Part shown: positions 1 to 8,413 of the stretch, piece after piece
Layout of the letters: each line of letters starts with the position of its first letter
Position numbering within the stretch: the first letter of the stretch is position 1
Assembly: GCF_013055795.1 (NCBI RefSeq)
Contig: NZ_JABETO010000019.1
Location: forward strand, 1-64,000
Reading direction: 5' to 3'
From: Streptomyces sp. I05A-00742
Lineage (GTDB): Bacteria; Actinomycetota; Actinomycetes; Streptomycetales; Streptomycetaceae
Length of the DNA: 64,000 nt
Translations under genes and position numbers: made by a program
The notes under the pieces: model-generated
The model's database searches: none
What the model saw: only the letters and a program-made list of their open reading frames with translations
Told to the model about the DNA's origin: nothing

Positions 1-1341
1 CGCGCCGTCCAGCAGGGCCCGGGCCAGCCGCGGGTGCACCCCCAGCCGGGCCATCCGGCGGCCGCGCCCGGTGGGACGGCCGTCCTCGCCGACGGCGCCC
101 GTGGCCGTCAGCACGGCGCGCGCGGCGGCCAGCGCGCCGGACGGCGGCGCGTCCAGCAGCGCCAGCCCGCTCGCGTCCGGATCGCCCCAGCAGGCCGCCT
201 GGAGGGCGAACGCCGTCAGGTCCGCGACCGTGATCTCCGGGGAGGGGAAGGCGGGCAGCCGCGCCTCGTCGGCCTCCGCCCAGCAGCGGTACACCGCGCC
301 GGGCGCCTCACGCCCGGCGCGCCCCGCACGCTGCCGGGCGGCGGCCCGGGACGCCCGTACGGTGGTCAGCGCGCTCAGCCCGCGGGCGTGGTCCGTCCGC
401 GGCTCCCGGGCCAGCCCGGCGTCCACCACCACCCGGACGCCCGGAACGGTCAGGCTCGACTCCGCCACCGCCGTCGCCAGCACCACCCGGCGCGTGCCCG
501 AGCCACCCGCGAGGGCCGCCTCCTGCACGGCGGCCGGCGCCCGGCCGTGCACCTGGAGCACCTCGGCCCCGAGCGCCGCCGGACCGCCCAGCAGCCCGGC
601 CACCCGGCCGATCTCGCCGACGCCCGGCAGGAAGCACAGCACATCGCCCTCCCGCTCCCGCAGCGCCCGCCGCACCACGCCGGCCACGTGCTCCAGCAGC
701 ACGGGATCCACCCGCAGGCCGTGCGGCGGCCGGACCGCCCGCTCCGGCGGGGCCCACACCGTCTCGACCGGGTGCGACACGCCCTCCGCCGTGACGACCG
801 GCGCGCCCCCGAGCAGCCGCGCCCACCCCTCGGCGTCGGTCGTGGCGGAGGCGGCGACCAGCCGGAGCTCCGGCCGCAGCGCGGCCCGTACGTCGAGGAG
901 GAAGGCGGCCGCGGTGTCGGCGTCCAGATGCCGTTCGTGGCACTCGTCGAGCACCACGGCGTCGACGCCGGACAGCTCCGGATCACGCTGGAGCCGCTGC
1001 AGCAGCACCCCGGTGGTGACCACCTCCACGACGGTCGCGGGACCGGCCCTCCGCTCGCCGCGCACGGTGAACCCGACGCGCTCCCCGACGTCCTCGCCCA
1101 GCAGCCACGCCATGCGCCGGGCCGCCGCCCGCGCGGCGATCCGCCGCGGCTCGGCCACCAGGACCCGCCGGACGGGCCCCGGCACCGGCGCGAGCCCGGC
1201 CAGGGCCAGCGGGACCAGCGTCGTCTTGCCCGTACCGGGCGGCGCGCAGAGCACGGCGGTGCCGGGCCCCTCCAGGGCGGAGACGAGCGCGGGCAGCGCG
1301 GTGCGGACGGGGAGCCGGTCGAGGACGTCGGTACGGATCAC
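1..1341 (-). CDS. hrpB: ATP-dependent RNA helicase HrpB, 5' part (C-terminus beyond window)
   Basis: DEAH/DECH-box superfamily 2 helicase. The reading frame stays open to the left edge, so only the N-terminal 447 or so residues are visible. Walker A reads APPGTGKTT near residue 32, the Walker B/DEAH box reads DECHERH, motif III reads SATT, and a helicase C-terminal region ends with the QRAGRAGR motif VI. This arrangement is typical of HrpB. The start is taken as the GTG at 1341 because the helicase homology begins right after it; no good ribosome binding site is visible, so a few codons either way are possible. HrpB proteins are presumed RNA helicases but their cellular substrate is poorly defined. 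It is divergent from the lactate permease gene. Confidence 0.85.
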   Translation of the reverse strand, partial: MIRTDVLDRLPVRTALPALVSALEGPGTAVLCAPPGTGKTTLVPLALAGLAPVPGPVRRVLVAEPRRIAARAAARRMAWLLGEDVGERVGFTVRGERRAGPATVVEVVTTGVLLQRLQRDPELSGVDAVVLDECHERHLDADTAAAFLLDVRAALRPELRLVAASATTDAEGWARLLGGAPVVTAEGVSHPVETVWAPPERAVRPPHGLRVDPVLLEHVAGVVRRALREREGDVLCFLPGVGEIGRVAGLLGGPAALGAEVLQVHGRAPAAVQEAALAGGSGTRRVVLATAVAESSLTVPGVRVVVDAGLAREPRTDHARGLSALTTVRASRAAARQRAGRAGREAPGAVYRCWAEADEARLPAFPSPEITVADLTAFALQAACWGDPDASGLALLDAPPSGALAAARAVLTATGAVGEDGRPTGRGRRMARLGVHPRLARALLDGA

Positions 1342-1430
1342 GCGGACCAGTGTCGCCGAACGGCGGGACCCACCGGCCCCGGGCCCCTTCCCCTTCCGCG
1401 GCGAGGTGACCAACTATGCGGATATGTATT

Positions 1431-1438
1431 GAACGTTC
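1431..1438. promoter_or_regulatory. Candidate operator: GAACGTTC palindrome before lactate permease
   Basis: A perfect 8-bp palindrome lies in the AT-richer stretch between the divergent helicase and permease genes, about 120 bp before the permease start, next to TATGTATT, which could serve as a -10 region. No regulator gene for lactate use is adjacent. The role is inferred only from position. Confidence 0.25.
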
Positions 1439-1556
1439 GTACCTGTGGTGTACATGCTGCTCGCTCCTGTCCGCGCGGAACCCGCGCGCGCAGGCCGTCA
1501 TCGACGACGTTTCCCCTGCTCACCACCGGTCGTTCGGTACCACCAGAGGTCACCTC

Positions 1557-3080
1557 GTGAACGCTGCTCTCGCCACCCTCCCCGTCCTCGTCACGCTGGT
1601 GCTCCTCGCCCTGGGCGTGCGCGCCCTCTACGCCAGCCTGGCGGCGCTCGCGACCGCGCTGGTCCTCACCGCCACCGCCTTCCGCACCTCCCCGGCGGAG
1701 CTCGGCGACGCCCACCTGCACATGCTGCCGACCGTCGTCGAACTCGCCGCGATCCTCTTCGGCGGCATCCTGCTCAGCGAGCTGATGACCAGGACCGGAG
1801 CCCAGTCCCGCATGGGCGAGTGGATCGGCAGCGCGTGCAGTTCCCCGGGTCGCGCGGTGCTGCTGGTGATGCTGGGCGTCACCCCGTTCGCCGAGTCGCT
1901 CACCGGCTTCGGCATCGGCGTGATCGTGGCCATCCCGCTTCTGCGCCAACTGGGCCTGCCCCCGGCCAGGGCCGCCGTGATCGGCCTGCTCGGACTGGTC
2001 ACCGTCCCCTGGGGCTCCCTGGCGCCGGGCAGCCTGGTCGCGGCGGAACTCGGCGACGTCGACTTCCAGCGGCTCGGCATCGACTCCGCCCTGCTGTCCG
2101 CGCCCGTCTTCCTCATCTGCGGAGCCGCCGCCCTGGTCGTCGCGCTCGGCGCGCGCCGGGCCCTGGCCGCCTCCGGCGATCTGGCCGTGGCCGTGATCGC
2201 GCTCTGGGCCACCGTCTGGGCCGTCAACACCTTCATCGGCGTTCCGCTGGCCGGCGTCCTCGGCGGACTCGTCACCATGGCCGTCCTGCTGCTGGTCTCC
2301 CTGCTCCGCGAGCGGAACGGCGGAAGCCCGCGCGAGTCCGTCGCCCGGACCCTGTCCCCCTACGGTTTCCTCGTCGCCGGCCTGCTGGTGAGCCGGCTGG
2401 TCCTGGAGACGGCCGGGATCACCGAAGGGTGGTGGACGGTCGTCGCGGGCCCCGCCGGCTGGCTGCCGCTGACCGCCGTCCTCACCCCGAGACTGCTGGG
2501 CGCCCGGGAGCCCGTGCTCGGCGGGGCCGCGCGCGCCGCGCTCGGCCGCTGGTGGCAGGTGACCCTGACGACGGTGGTCTTCCTCGTCCTGGGCACCCTG
2601 CTCACCGTGACCGGCATGAGCCGCGAGATCGCCGAGGCCTGCGCGACGATCGGCGCCTCCTACCTCGTGCTCGCGCCCTGGATCGGCGCGGTCGGCGGGT
2701 TCCTCGCGGGCTCCAACACCGGCGCCAACGCCATGTTCGCCGCCAGCCAGGCCGAGACCGCCGCGGCACTGGACCACTCCGCCGCACACCTCGTCGCGGT
2801 GCAGAACGTCAGCGCCGCGCTCGCCTCGGGCGCCTCCAGCGCGCGGGTCGTCCTGGCCGCGCAGCTGGCCGAGAACGCCCCCGGGCCGTCCTCCGGCCCC
2901 CGGGCACCCGCGTCCGCGCCCGCCGCGCCGGGGGGCGGCACCGCGACCCGGGTGCTGCCGGAGGTCACGGAGACGACGGCCGACGCGCCGGTGGACACCC
3001 GCTGGGTGCTGCGCACGGTCCTCTCCGTGCACGCCCTGGTGTTCCTCACGATCGGAGTGATCTCGGTCCTCTGGGGCTGA
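1557..3080 (+). CDS. L-lactate permease (LctP family)
   Basis: Integral membrane carboxylate transporter of the lactate permease family, 507 residues, with about a dozen hydrophobic segments. The family-typical region after residue 100 contains GVTPFAESLTGFGIGV, matching the conserved ESLTGFG-type motif of lactate/glycolate:proton symporters. The GTG start at 1557 is preceded by GAGGT at a suitable distance. A longer in-frame ORF from 1416 would add 47 residues with no membrane or family character, so it was not used. The hydrophilic Pro/Ala-rich stretch near residue 445-480 is a cytosolic linker before the last membrane segment. There is no lactate dehydrogenase or regulator next to it. Confidence 0.85.
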   Translation: MNAALATLPVLVTLVLLALGVRALYASLAALATALVLTATAFRTSPAELGDAHLHMLPTVVELAAILFGGILLSELMTRTGAQSRMGEWIGSACSSPGRAVLLVMLGVTPFAESLTGFGIGVIVAIPLLRQLGLPPARAAVIGLLGLVTVPWGSLAPGSLVAAELGDVDFQRLGIDSALLSAPVFLICGAAALVVALGARRALAASGDLAVAVIALWATVWAVNTFIGVPLAGVLGGLVTMAVLLLVSLLRERNGGSPRESVARTLSPYGFLVAGLLVSRLVLETAGITEGWWTVVAGPAGWLPLTAVLTPRLLGAREPVLGGAARAALGRWWQVTLTTVVFLVLGTLLTVTGMSREIAEACATIGASYLVLAPWIGAVGGFLAGSNTGANAMFAASQAETAAALDHSAAHLVAVQNVSAALASGASSARVVLAAQLAENAPGPSSGPRAPASAPAAPGGGTATRVLPEVTETTADAPVDTRWVLRTVLSVHALVFLTIGVISVLWG

Positions 3081-3101
3081 GCCGGGGAGCGGAAGGGCCG
3101 C

Positions 3102-3914
3102 TCAGTCGCGCTCGCAGACGAAGATCGCCGTCCCGGGGATCAGATGGCCGCGCAGCGGCGACCAGCCGCCCCACTCCTGGGTGTTCCACTCCGGCCACTC
3201 CGGCTCCACCAGGTCGACGAGCCGGAAACCGGCCGCCACCACGTCCCGCACCCGGTCGCCGAGGGTCCGGTGGTGCTCCACGTAGACGGCACGGCCCGTC
3301 TCGTCCTGCTCCACGTACGGGGTGCGGTCGAAGTAGGAGGCGGCGACGGACAGGCCCTCCGGGCCGGGCTCGTCAGGAAAGGCCCACCGGATGGGGTGGG
3401 TGACGGAGAAGACCCAGCGGCCGCCGGGCCGCAGCACCCGGCGCACCTCGCGCATCACCCGCACCGGGTCGGCCACGAACGGCACCGCGCCGTAGGCCGA
3501 GCACGCCAGGTCGAACGAGCCGTCCGCGAAGGGCAGCGCCCCCGCGTCCGCCTCCACCAGGGGGATGTCGCCACCGATCCGCAGCGCGTGCTGGAGCTGC
3601 CGGTGCGAGAGGTCCAGCGCCACCGGGCGGGCGCCCCGCGCGGCAAGCCAGCGCGAGCACTGGGCCGCGCCGGCGCCGATCTCCAGGACGTCCCGTCCCG
3701 CCAGCTCCGCGGCCGGTCCGAGCAGCCCCGCCTCGGCCTCGTCGAGGCCCTCCGGACCCCAGACGAAGCGGTCGTCGCCCAGGAAACCGCCGTGCTCGTT
3801 CTGGTACTCGTCGGCGTTCCTGTCCCACCAGCCACGGCTGGCCCGGCTGCTTTCGGCCTCGCCGGTGTTCCGCCGGGTCGCTTCCGGCTCGTACTGTTGG
3901 ATTTCTGGCGTCAT
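3102..3914 (-). CDS. Class I SAM-dependent methyltransferase
   Basis: 270 residues with a Rossmann-type methyltransferase domain. Motif I reads VLEIGAGAAQCS near residue 75, the acidic end of strand 2 follows as ALDLS, and a post-I region VEADAGALPF matches the Methyltransf_11 (UbiE/small-molecule type) pattern. The start at 3914 (MTPEIQQYE) was chosen over an upstream ATG because the extra 63 residues are Pro/Ser-rich, off-family and overlap the rpsA promoter region. The substrate cannot be told from sequence. It converges on the lactate permease gene and diverges from rpsA. Confidence 0.8.
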   Translation of the reverse strand: MTPEIQQYEPEATRRNTGEAESSRASRGWWDRNADEYQNEHGGFLGDDRFVWGPEGLDEAEAGLLGPAAELAGRDVLEIGAGAAQCSRWLAARGARPVALDLSHRQLQHALRIGGDIPLVEADAGALPFADGSFDLACSAYGAVPFVADPVRVMREVRRVLRPGGRWVFSVTHPIRWAFPDEPGPEGLSVAASYFDRTPYVEQDETGRAVYVEHHRTLGDRVRDVVAAGFRLVDLVEPEWPEWNTQEWGGWSPLRGHLIPGTAIFVCERD

Positions 3915-3976
3915 CTGGGTGGTCGCGATCCCGGGCTCGTGGGGCGGTGATGGGGCAGGGACGGGAAAGAGGGCGG

Positions 3977-4002
3977 GTGAAGCCAAGTGAAGGGAGGTGA
4001 AG
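3977..4002. repeat. Three GTGAAG direct repeats at 10-bp spacing
   Basis: GTGAAG starts at 3977, 3987 and 3997, an exact 10-bp period, so all copies face the same side of the helix. It lies 63 bp upstream of the methyltransferase start. Read on the minus strand it is three CTTCAC motifs. It could be a regulator binding array; nothing identifies the regulator. Confidence 0.4.
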
Positions 4003-4102
4003 ACGGGTAATGTTTCGGGCCGCCGGGAGCCCTGAATCGCCTCCCGCAACGTGAGTTGTGCCGGATTCGGAGCATTTTGTCCCGGGTGTGCGCCTTCGCG
4101 CA

Positions 4103-4131
4103 TTGACCGTGTCCGGCTGCCCCCGTATGCT
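4103..4131 (+). promoter_or_regulatory. rpsA promoter, HrdB/sigma-70 type
   Basis: TTGACC (4103-4108), a 17-bp spacer and TATGCT (4126-4131) make a near-consensus housekeeping promoter, unusually good for a Streptomyces sequence. The predicted start is near 4138, about 195 nt before the rpsA ATG. This suits a highly expressed ribosomal protein gene. Confidence 0.7.
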
Positions 4132-4332
4132 ACAAGTTGCGCTGCGAGCCTGCGCGCCTCGGACCGAGCAGGCCGCTTTCGTACTTGTTGTATGTCCCCT
4201 CGGTTGTCGAGGCGCTTCCGGAGTCATCCGGAAAGTGCGTCTCCAAGGCTGTCCGGCTTCGGCGGTGCGATATACGGGCTCATGGCGTAGCAGTACCTAC
4301 GACTCAATGTCCGTACCGGAGCCCTTTCCCAC

Positions 4333-5838
4333 ATGACGAGCAGCACCGAGACCACCGCCACCACCCCGCAGGTTGCGGTCAACGACATCGGTAACGAGGA
4401 AGCCTTCCTCGCCGCGATCGACGAGACGATCAAGTACTTCAACGACGGCGACATCGTCGACGGCGTCATCGTGAAGGTCGACCGGGACGAGGTCCTGCTC
4501 GACATCGGTTACAAGACCGAAGGCGTCATCCCTTCCCGCGAGCTCTCGATCAAGCACGACGTCGACCCCAATGAGGTCGTCAGCGTCGGTGACCAGGTCG
4601 AGGCCCTCGTTCTCCAGAAGGAGGACAAGGAAGGCCGCCTGATCCTCTCGAAGAAGCGCGCCCAGTACGAGCGTGCCTGGGGCACCATCGAGAAGATCAA
4701 GGAAGAGGACGGGATCGTCACCGGTACCGTCATCGAGGTCGTCAAGGGTGGTCTCATCCTCGACATCGGCCTCCGCGGCTTCCTCCCGGCCTCCCTGGTC
4801 GAGATGCGCCGTGTCCGCGACCTCCAGCCCTACGTGGGCAAGGAGCTCGAGGCGAAGATCATCGAGCTGGACAAGAACCGCAACAACGTGGTCCTGTCCC
4901 GCCGCGCCTGGCTGGAGCAGACCCAGAGCGAGGTCCGCCAGACCTTCCTCACCACCCTCCAGAAGGGTCAGGTGCGCTCCGGCGTCGTCTCCTCCATCGT
5001 CAACTTCGGTGCCTTCGTGGACCTGGGCGGCGTCGACGGTCTCGTCCACGTCTCCGAGCTGTCCTGGAAGCACATCGACCACCCCTCCGAGGTCGTCGAG
5101 GTCGGCCAGGAGGTCACGGTCGAGGTCCTGGACGTCGACATGGACCGCGAGCGCGTCTCCCTGTCGCTCAAGGCCACCCAGGAAGACCCGTGGCAGCAGT
5201 TCGCCCGGACCCACCAGATCGGTCAGGTCGTCCCGGGTAAGGTCACCAAGCTCGTTCCGTTCGGCGCGTTCGTCCGCGTCGACGAGGGCATCGAGGGCCT
5301 GGTCCACATCTCCGAGCTGGCCGAGCGCCACGTGGAGATCCCGGAGCAGGTCGTCCAGGTCAACGACGAGATCTTCGTCAAGGTCATCGACATCGACCTC
5401 GAGCGCCGCCGCATCAGCCTCTCGCTGAAGCAGGCCAACGAGTCCTTCGGTGCCGACCCGTCCGTGGTCGAGTTCGACCCGACCCTGTACGGCATGGCCG
5501 CGTCCTACGACGACCAGGGCAACTACATCTACCCCGAGGGCTTCGACCCGGAGGCCAACGACTGGCTGCCCGGCTACGAGAAGCAGCGCGAGGAGTGGGA
5601 GCGCCAGTACGCCGAGGCGCAGCAGCGCTTCGAGCAGCACCAGGCGCAGGTCATCAAGTCCCGCGAGGCCGACGAGCAGGCCGCTGCCGAGGGTGCTGCC
5701 GCTCCGGCCGCCGCCTCCGGTGCCGGCAACGTCTCCGGCGGTTCGTACTCCTCGGAGTCGGCCGACAACTCCGGCGCCCTGGCGTCGGACGAGGCGCTGG
5801 CCGCCCTCCGCGAGAAGCTGGCCGGCGGCCAGAGCTGA
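4333..5838 (+). CDS. rpsA: 30S ribosomal protein S1
   Basis: 501 residues with four S1/OB-fold RNA-binding repeats (approximately residues 33-105, 123-188, 209-277 and 294-363). Each has the characteristic GxVxxxxxxGxFVxLxxGxxGLVHxSELS pattern. An acidic and Ala/Ser-rich C-terminal tail follows. Four repeats rather than the six of E. coli is the usual actinobacterial form. The protein binds mRNA on the small subunit and helps translation initiation. Codon use is strongly biased, as expected for a highly expressed gene. The neighbouring PAC2 and coaE genes follow the conserved actinobacterial order. Confidence 0.97.
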   Translation: MTSSTETTATTPQVAVNDIGNEEAFLAAIDETIKYFNDGDIVDGVIVKVDRDEVLLDIGYKTEGVIPSRELSIKHDVDPNEVVSVGDQVEALVLQKEDKEGRLILSKKRAQYERAWGTIEKIKEEDGIVTGTVIEVVKGGLILDIGLRGFLPASLVEMRRVRDLQPYVGKELEAKIIELDKNRNNVVLSRRAWLEQTQSEVRQTFLTTLQKGQVRSGVVSSIVNFGAFVDLGGVDGLVHVSELSWKHIDHPSEVVEVGQEVTVEVLDVDMDRERVSLSLKATQEDPWQQFARTHQIGQVVPGKVTKLVPFGAFVRVDEGIEGLVHISELAERHVEIPEQVVQVNDEIFVKVIDIDLERRRISLSLKQANESFGADPSVVEFDPTLYGMAASYDDQGNYIYPEGFDPEANDWLPGYEKQREEWERQYAEAQQRFEQHQAQVIKSREADEQAAAEGAAAPAAASGAGNVSGGSYSSESADNSGALASDEALAALREKLAGGQS

Positions 5839-5872
5839 GGCTCTGACCGGCCGCGGTTGACCGCAGGCTGAC

Positions 5873-5908
5873 GTGAGGCCCGTTCCCCCTCGGGGGAGCG
5901 GGCCTCAC
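5873..5908 (+). terminator. Hairpin terminator after rpsA
   Basis: GTGAGGCCCG pairs with CGGGCCTCAC around an inner CCCC/GGGG stem. The perfect 10-bp outer stem lies 35 bp after the rpsA stop. There is no U-tract, as is usual in Streptomyces. Confidence 0.8.
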
Positions 5909-5987
5909 GCATGTCCGGGCCGCGCGGGGAATGGCCGGGGTGGCCAAGAACGTTCCCTCCCAAGGAACATGAGGAGGAACGGTCACC

Positions 5988-6932
5988 GTGTTGGATCCGC
6001 AGGGTTTGTACGAATGGGAGCCCAAGGGGCTCGCCGTGGCCGACCTGGCCCTGGCTCAGGAAACCGCCGGCCTGGTCATGCTCTACCACTTCGAGGGGTA
6101 CATCGACGCCGGCGCGACCGGTGAGCAGATCGTGGAGCGGCTGCTCGACGGCCTGCCGCACCAGGTCGTGGCGCGCTTCGACCACGACCGGCTGATCGAC
6201 TACCGGGCCCGCCGCCCGCTGCTGACCTTCCAGCGGGACCGCTGGAGCGCCTACGAGACCCCGAAGATCGAGCTGCGGCTGGTGCAGGACGCCACCGGGG
6301 CGCCGTTCCTCCTGCTGTCCGGACCGGAGCCGGACGTCGAGTGGGAGCGGTTCGCCGCTGCCGTGGGGCAGTTGGTGGAGCGGCTGGGGGTGCGCCTCTC
6401 GGTGAACTTCCGCGGCATCCCGATGGGGGTGCCGCACACCCGGCCCGTCGGCATCACCCCGCACGGCACGCGCGCGGAGCTGGTCCCCGGACACCGCGGC
6501 CACTTCGACGAGGCACAGGTGCCCGGGAGCGCCGAGGCGCTCGTCGAGTACCGGCTGGCGGAGGCGGGCCACGACGTGCTGGGCATCGCCGCGCACGTCC
6601 CGCACTACGTCGCCCGGTCGCCCTACCCCGACGCCGCGCTGGTCGCCCTGGAGGCGATCACCTCCGCGACCGGTCTGGTGCTGCCGAGCGCCGCGCACGC
6701 GCTGCGCAGCCAGGCGCTGCGCACGCAGGAGGAGATCGAGCGGCAGATCGCCGAGGGCGACGAGGAGCTGGTGTCGCTCGTCCGCGGTCTTGAGCACCAG
6801 TACGACGCGGTGGCGGGGGCCGAGACGCGCGGCAACCTGGTCGCGGAGCCCCTGGAGCTGCCTTCCGCCGACGAACTGGGCGCGGAGTTCGAGCGGTTCC
6901 TGGCCGACCGGGAGGGCGAGGGCGGCCGGTGA
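5988..6932 (+). CDS. PAC2 family protein
   Basis: 314 residues, member of the PAC2 (proteasome assembly chaperone 2-like) family, widespread in actinobacteria and linked by homology to proteasome assembly chaperones; its bacterial function is not settled. N-terminal features include LVMLYHFEGYIDAGATGEQ, matching the family opening where a conserved 'GW.DAG' type segment occurs, and a later HVPHYVARSPYPDAA segment. The GTG start at 5988 is well supported by GAGGAGG eight bases upstream. The C-terminus is rich in charged residues and likely helical. It is separated by only 25 bp from coaE, with which it may be cotranscribed. Confidence 0.8.
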   Translation: MLDPQGLYEWEPKGLAVADLALAQETAGLVMLYHFEGYIDAGATGEQIVERLLDGLPHQVVARFDHDRLIDYRARRPLLTFQRDRWSAYETPKIELRLVQDATGAPFLLLSGPEPDVEWERFAAAVGQLVERLGVRLSVNFRGIPMGVPHTRPVGITPHGTRAELVPGHRGHFDEAQVPGSAEALVEYRLAEAGHDVLGIAAHVPHYVARSPYPDAALVALEAITSATGLVLPSAAHALRSQALRTQEEIERQIAEGDEELVSLVRGLEHQYDAVAGAETRGNLVAEPLELPSADELGAEFERFLADREGEGGR

Positions 6933-6957
6933 ACGGGTGGCCGATAGCGTGGGGCCC

Positions 6958-7569
6958 ATGGTGAAGGTGGGTCTCACAGGTGGAATCGGTGCCGGGAAGA
7001 GCGAGGTGTCGCGCCGGCTGGCCGCGCACGGAGCGGTGATCATCGACTCCGACCGCATCGCGCGGGAGGTGGTGGAGCCGGGAACGGCCGGACTGGCGGC
7101 GGTCGTCGCCGAGTTCGGGCCGGACGTCCTGGCCCCGGACGGCTCCCTGGACCGGGCCCGGCTGGGGTCGGTCGTCTTCGCGGACGCCGGGCGGCTGGCG
7201 GCGCTGAACGCCATCGTGCATCCGCTGGTGCGGGCCAGGTCCGCCGAGCTGGAGGCCGCGGCGGCGCCGGGCGCGGTCGTCGTGCACGATGTGCCCCTCC
7301 TGGTCGAGAACGGCCTCGCCCCCCTGTACGACGTGGTGGTCGTGGTCGACGCCACCGAGGAGACGCGGGTCGACCGGCTGGTACGGCTGCGGGGCATGGC
7401 CCCGGAGGAGGCCCGGGCCCGGATGGCGGCCCAGGCGACGCGCGAGCAGCGGCTCGCGGCGGCCGACGTCGTCATCGCCAACGACGGGCCGGTCGCGGAG
7501 CTGGAGGCCCGGGTGGACGAGGTCTGGGCGTGGCTGTGCGCGAAGGCCGGGGACCGCGGCCGGGAATAG
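6958..7569 (+). CDS. coaE: Dephospho-CoA kinase
   Basis: 203 residues. Catalyses the last step of coenzyme A synthesis, ATP-dependent phosphorylation of dephospho-CoA. The P-loop GGIGAGKS is at residues 7-14. IDSDRIARE follows (Asp-containing substrate-binding region), then VPLLVENGL near residue 115 and a late R-x-x-x-Q motif (RMAAQATREQRL). The length is standard. Some mycobacterial CoaE proteins carry a C-terminal UPF0157 domain; this one is the short form. The ATG start at 6958 is just after the PAC2 stop, so an upstream in-frame extension into that gene was rejected. Confidence 0.95.
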   Translation: MVKVGLTGGIGAGKSEVSRRLAAHGAVIIDSDRIAREVVEPGTAGLAAVVAEFGPDVLAPDGSLDRARLGSVVFADAGRLAALNAIVHPLVRARSAELEAAAAPGAVVVHDVPLLVENGLAPLYDVVVVVDATEETRVDRLVRLRGMAPEEARARMAAQATREQRLAAADVVIANDGPVAELEARVDEVWAWLCAKAGDRGRE

Positions 7570-7634
7570 GACGTGACGCCGGGGCGTTGTGCAGGCCGCA
7601 TCCCGAGGGGCATCAACAGGGAAGGACCGTGCCC

Positions 7635-8003
7635 GTGGCCGAGCCGACGCCCGAGACCCACGTCATCGACTTCCGCACCGCCGAGCGGTTGCTGGACGCC
7701 CGCGACCCGCGCGGTGCGGTCAAGCTGCTCGACTCGGTCATCACCTCCCATCCGGACAATACGGCGGCCCGGCTGCTCCGGGCCCGGGCCTATTTCGCGG
7801 CGGCCCAGCTCCGCCCCGCCGAGCGGGAGTTCGAGCACGTGCTGGAGCGCGAGCCGGACAACGCCTTCGCGCACTTCGCACTGGGCCGGACCCTCGTGCG
7901 CGCGGGCCGGCCGACGGAGGCCGTGCGGCACTTCCGGCTCGCCGCGGCGCTCGACCCCCGGCCGGACTTCATGGAGGCCGCGCGCTTCGGCGACAAGGGC
8001 TGA
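7635..8003 (+). CDS. Tetratricopeptide repeat protein
   Basis: 122 residues with about three TPR-like helix pairs. The third reads NAFAHFALGRTLVRAGRPTE, with the typical A-x-x-x-L-G and A-G-R spacing. There is no signal peptide or catalytic motif, so it is probably a small scaffolding protein. The GTG at 7635 is chosen because GGAAGGA lies eight bases upstream; the in-frame GTG at 7629 is too close to it. It follows coaE by 65 bp. Confidence 0.7.
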   Translation: MAEPTPETHVIDFRTAERLLDARDPRGAVKLLDSVITSHPDNTAARLLRARAYFAAAQLRPAEREFEHVLEREPDNAFAHFALGRTLVRAGRPTEAVRHFRLAAALDPRPDFMEAARFGDKG

Positions 8004-8047
8004 GGGCGGGCCGCCGACAGCAGGACCGGCGAGGACCGGGCGTCGTC

Positions 8048-8338
8048 TCAGGGCGGCGGACCCGGCGGCCTGCGGTCCCGGACCGGCTCGTACGGAGGTA
8101 CGTCACGGCCCGGCTGGTAGTGCGCGCCCTGGCGGATGTGCCGGACGACCACGATCAGGTCGACGATCGTCACCAGGGCCAGGGCCGCGAAGGCCGCCGC
8201 CCACCCCGGGTGGTCCGTGAGGGCGAACAGCGCGGCCCCCGCGCCGCAGAACACCAGGCCGGCCACGGCCAGTCCGCAGCGCAGCCGCAGCGGACTGCGG
8301 GCCGTGATGGGCTCGTTTCCCGTACGCATGGGCACCAT
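8048..8338 (-). CDS. Small two-TM membrane protein, DUF6343-like
   Basis: 96 residues from the ATG at 8338; an alternative ATG at 8329 would give MRTGNEP, and both follow a GGAGGGGGA ribosome site. Two hydrophobic segments lie at about residues 22-42 and 46-66. A basic and Pro-rich tail with the recognisable RHIRQGxHYQPGRDVPPY stretch follows. It resembles the small actinomycete DUF6343 proteins, assigned from memory of the tail motif. Function unknown. It lies just downstream of the WGR/propeller gene on the same strand, and the two could share a transcript. Confidence 0.65.
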   Translation of the reverse strand: MVPMRTGNEPITARSPLRLRCGLAVAGLVFCGAGAALFALTDHPGWAAAFAALALVTIVDLIVVVRHIRQGAHYQPGRDVPPYEPVRDRRPPGPPP

Positions 8339-8413
8339 CTCCCCCTCCCAGGATCCACCCGCCGCCGGGTGCGCGAAACCGGGACCGTTCGCCACGCTCC
8401 GTGACAACCGGGC

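Larger units (their letters stand above)
3915..4332 (+). other. 418-bp intergenic region: rpsA promoter and long leader
   Basis: This region between the divergent methyltransferase and rpsA has no convincing gene. It holds phased GTGAAG repeats near the methyltransferase end, a strong housekeeping-type promoter for rpsA, and then a leader of about 195 nt. The leader contains a small perfect hairpin, TTCCGGA/TCCGGAA (4216-4222 and 4227-4233, loop GTCA). Autogenous control of rpsA by S1 binding its own leader is known in E. coli. Whether this leader does the same is inference. Confidence 0.5.

Noticed and set aside
1416..1556. 47-residue N-terminal extension of the lactate permease from an upstream ATG
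   Set aside because: The extension is not membrane-like or family-like and covers the probable promoter; the GTG at 1557 has a proper ribosome site.
5574..7931. A 785-codon minus-strand open frame across rpsA, PAC2, coaE and the TPR gene
   Set aside because: It is antisense to four recognisable plus-strand genes, lacks domain motifs, and reflects absence of stops in GC-rich DNA.
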